Position numbers and translations under genes: made by a program. Shown here one piece after another: positions 62,399 through 64,000 of a DNA stretch of 64,000 bases. The first letter of the stretch is position 1. Each line of letters opens with the position of its first letter. The notes beneath the pieces were generated by a model. That model searched no databases, was not told the origin of the DNA, and worked only from the letters and a program-made list of their open reading frames with translations. This DNA is from DATFVA01 sp963747755 (GTDB lineage Bacteria > Bacteroidota > Ignavibacteria > Ignavibacteriales > Ignavibacteriaceae), in contig CAVVGK010000008.1 of the NCBI GenBank assembly GCA_963747755.1, positions 1 to 64,000 of the forward strand. Direction: 5' to 3'.

Positions 62399-63502
62399 TT
62401 AAAGCTCTTTATCTTTAATTATATATTCTCTTTCGCTCATAAAATTGTTTACCAGCATCTCGCCTAAGAGACCCACGGAGAAGAATTGGACTCCTACAAT
62501 TATCAGCAGCATACCCAAAAACAGCATAGGACGGTTGCTCAGCGGTTCGCCTATAATCCATAAAAAAGTAAGATAGCCATTCACCACAAGTCCTATAAGG
62601 AAAGAGAGAGCACCGAGAAACCCGAAGAAATGCATCGGCCTCTTTATATATCGGGTTGCAAATATAACCGTGATAAGATCAATAAATCCTTTGAAGAATC
62701 GGGATATCCCGAATTTTGTTTTTCCATACCTGCGGGGATGATGCTTAACAGGGACTTCAGCAATCTTAAAACCCTGCCAGTCGGCTAGTACCGGTACGTA
62801 CCGATGCAGCTCTCCGTAAACCTTTATATTTTCAGTTACTTCTTTTCTGTATGCTTTAAGTCCGCAGTTGAAATCGTGAATTTTTATTCCGCTGATTATG
62901 CGCGTAACAAAATTAAAGAAGCGTGAAGAAGTTCTTTTAATGAACGGATCGTGCCTTACCTTCTTCCAGCCGGAAACAAGATCGTTTCCTTCTTCAAGTT
63001 TTTTAATGAGACCGGGGATTTCATTCGGGTCGTCCTGCAGATCTGCATCCATAGTAACAATCACATCTCCGGATGCGTTTTTGAAACCGATCTGAAGAGC
63101 TGCTGATTTTCCATAGTTCTTTCTGAAACTCAGAAACTTAAATCTCTTGTCAGTCTTGCAGATATCCTTCAAAGTTTTTAATGATTTATCATCGCTTCCA
63201 TCGTCAATAAAAATAACTTCGTAACTTATATTTACTGCTCTCAAAGCTTTCTTAATCTCATTCGTCAACGGATTGAGCGATTCTTCTTCGTTATAAAGAG
63301 GGACTATAATAGATAGTTTCTTGAATTCGCTCCTGGGGGTATCGCCTCGCTGCTGATTGTATTTGTTGTAGCTTTTTCGCCTGCCCCGGTAATACCTGTT
63401 GTACCTTGGATTTTTTTTACCGCCTGAGTCTTCGTTTCCCCCTGCCTTGTTCGGATTTTGGCCGTCACCAGGTGAATTTTGGTTTGTTTTCTGTTCGTCC
63501 AA
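62399..63502 (-). CDS. Glycosyltransferase family 2 protein (DPM1/GtrB-like) with basic disordered N-terminus
   Basis: A 367-residue polyprenyl-phosphate glycosyltransferase. The GT-A domain has IIVPLYNEEESLNPL, IDDGSDDKSL and the DxD-type TMDADLQDDP; two C-terminal transmembrane helices (about 280-350) match GtrB/ArnC-like enzymes that load a sugar onto undecaprenyl phosphate for GT-C proteins such as YfhO. The first 60 residues are an unusual low-complexity tail rich in Asn, Gly, Arg and Tyr (RYNRYYRGRRKSYNKYNQQR). Confidence 0.93.
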   Translation of the reverse strand: MDEQKTNQNSPGDGQNPNKAGGNEDSGGKKNPRYNRYYRGRRKSYNKYNQQRGDTPRSEFKKLSIIVPLYNEEESLNPLTNEIKKALRAVNISYEVIFIDDGSDDKSLKTLKDICKTDKRFKFLSFRKNYGKSAALQIGFKNASGDVIVTMDADLQDDPNEIPGLIKKLEEGNDLVSGWKKVRHDPFIKRTSSRFFNFVTRIISGIKIHDFNCGLKAYRKEVTENIKVYGELHRYVPVLADWQGFKIAEVPVKHHPRRYGKTKFGISRFFKGFIDLITVIFATRYIKRPMHFFGFLGALSFLIGLVVNGYLTFLWIIGEPLSNRPMLFLGMLLIIVGVQFFSVGLLGEMLVNNFMSEREYIIKDKEL

Positions 63503-63867
63503 ATTTATCAGATTATTGTGAAAATTAAGCCAAAGTTAATTCAATAATTGCATAAAAACAATTTAGGAAGATGTGTATTGAAATGATCCAACGGCAGAAA
63601 AGTCTTAAGTATAGATATCTAACGCGAAGAGTAGGGGATATCGTACCAGGGCTTCTTCGACACATCTTTATATTAACCTCACAATAGTTGCCCGGCTTTT
63701 AGCGGACAGCTTTATAATCATCTGTTGATGCGGTAGAACCTCAGGTAGACGTTCTTTCCATCTGTCAGATTGATTTATTGACTGAATGTAGATAGTTACG
63801 GGACATTGGTTGCCTGATTGTTATGACGTCGTTTAAGGCCTGGAGATGGCCGAAAGATTAAGGGTAA
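63503..63867. other. Gene-free region
   Basis: No supported open frame, RNA gene or clear repeat in these 365 bases. The part next to 63502 probably contains the promoter of the minus-strand GT2 gene. Confidence 0.5.
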
Positions 63868-64000
63868 ATGTTGTTTGAAATGCTTCCCGGTCGGTCTAAC
63901 TTCACCTCAAAATGTATGATTGAAGGTATGAAGGATGGTTCGAATATAACGATTTTCGGTAAGTGTGACAAGGAACAGCCTCCGGGGCTAACTGATGAAT
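63868..64000 (+). CDS. Possible partial open frame running off the window
   Basis: An ATG at 63868 directly after a stop opens a frame that stays open for 44 codons to the window edge (beginning MLFEMLPGRSNFTSK). The upstream AAGGG is a weak ribosome-binding site. I recognise no family; it may be chance. Confidence 0.2.
   Translation, partial: MLFEMLPGRSNFTSKCMIEGMKDGSNITIFGKCDKEQPPGLTDE

Noticed and set aside
1..64000. CRISPR array, tRNA, rRNA, integrase or insertion sequence
   Set aside because: No regularly spaced repeats, no cloverleaf with a TTC arm and no transposase- or integrase-like protein was found on reading both strands.

Overview
The window is 64 kb of chromosomal DNA from a Gram-negative-type bacterium, moderately AT-rich. 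The gene content (DUF4175/DUF4159/BatA-type proteins, a long plant/cyanobacterial-like IspH, mitochondrial-type aconitase, YfhO membrane protein, many two-component/sigma-54 proteins) points to the Bacteroidota/Chlorobiota group, most likely an Ignavibacteria relative; this placement is inference from family content only. No rRNA, tRNA, CRISPR array or transposase was found.

Layout. (1) 1-1221: a structured RNA/terminator region, a small unknown gene, a candidate small RNA with two C-rich hairpin loops, a small membrane protein and a lone EutN/CcmL-type microcompartment vertex protein. (2) 1238-7630: dprA converging on and overlapping a compact minus-strand operon metF - Gfo/Idh oxidoreductase - class II aldolase - ddl - ftsB/divIC-like - rarA. 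(3) 7916-16863: penicillin-acylase-type hydrolase, a stand-alone tRNA-editing-domain protein, and a minus-strand group ispH - sugar nucleotidyltransferase - metK - ahcY, which with metF supplies the activated-methyl cycle. (4) 16955-23081: prfA, then a minus-strand signalling operon: histidine kinase - NtrC-like regulator - STAS protein - REC-REC-PP2C phosphatase. (5) 23239-36429: CDF metal transporter, DUF4175 and DUF4159 proteins, a 720-base gene-free stretch rich in inverted repeats, EVE-domain protein, GNAT, rmuC, hutH-like lyase, hflX and a BatA-like VWA protein whose frame is broken by one base. (6) 36572-38833: aconitase.

(7) 38984-44908 is the most unusual part. A sigma-54 activator is followed by a near-consensus sigma-54 promoter and then by two tandem, diverged copies of a three-gene cassette. 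Each cassette encodes three short membrane-anchored proteins that resemble type II/IV pseudopilins (a short one, a PulJ-like one and a PilX/PulK-like one) without a recognisable prepilin-peptidase site. A strong terminator closes the second copy, and a 33-base inverted repeat made of two TGACGTCA palindromes separates the copies.

(8) 45059-48625: a small membrane protein, a divergent stand-alone GroES-like protein, and a three-gene type III polyketide operon (PKS, methyltransferase, FAD enzyme) laid out like phenolic-lipid/alkylquinone operons. (9) 48771-63502: a surface-glycan region with glycosyltransferases, several SAM methyltransferases, a DegT/DnrJ aminotransferase, GNAT, Wzx-type flippase, YfhO membrane protein (also broken by one base), a possible kinase-like/methyltransferase fusion and a lipoprotein with a beta-propeller. 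The part between 52.2 and 57.4 kb looks clearly more AT-rich than the rest. (10) 63503-64000 has no confident gene.
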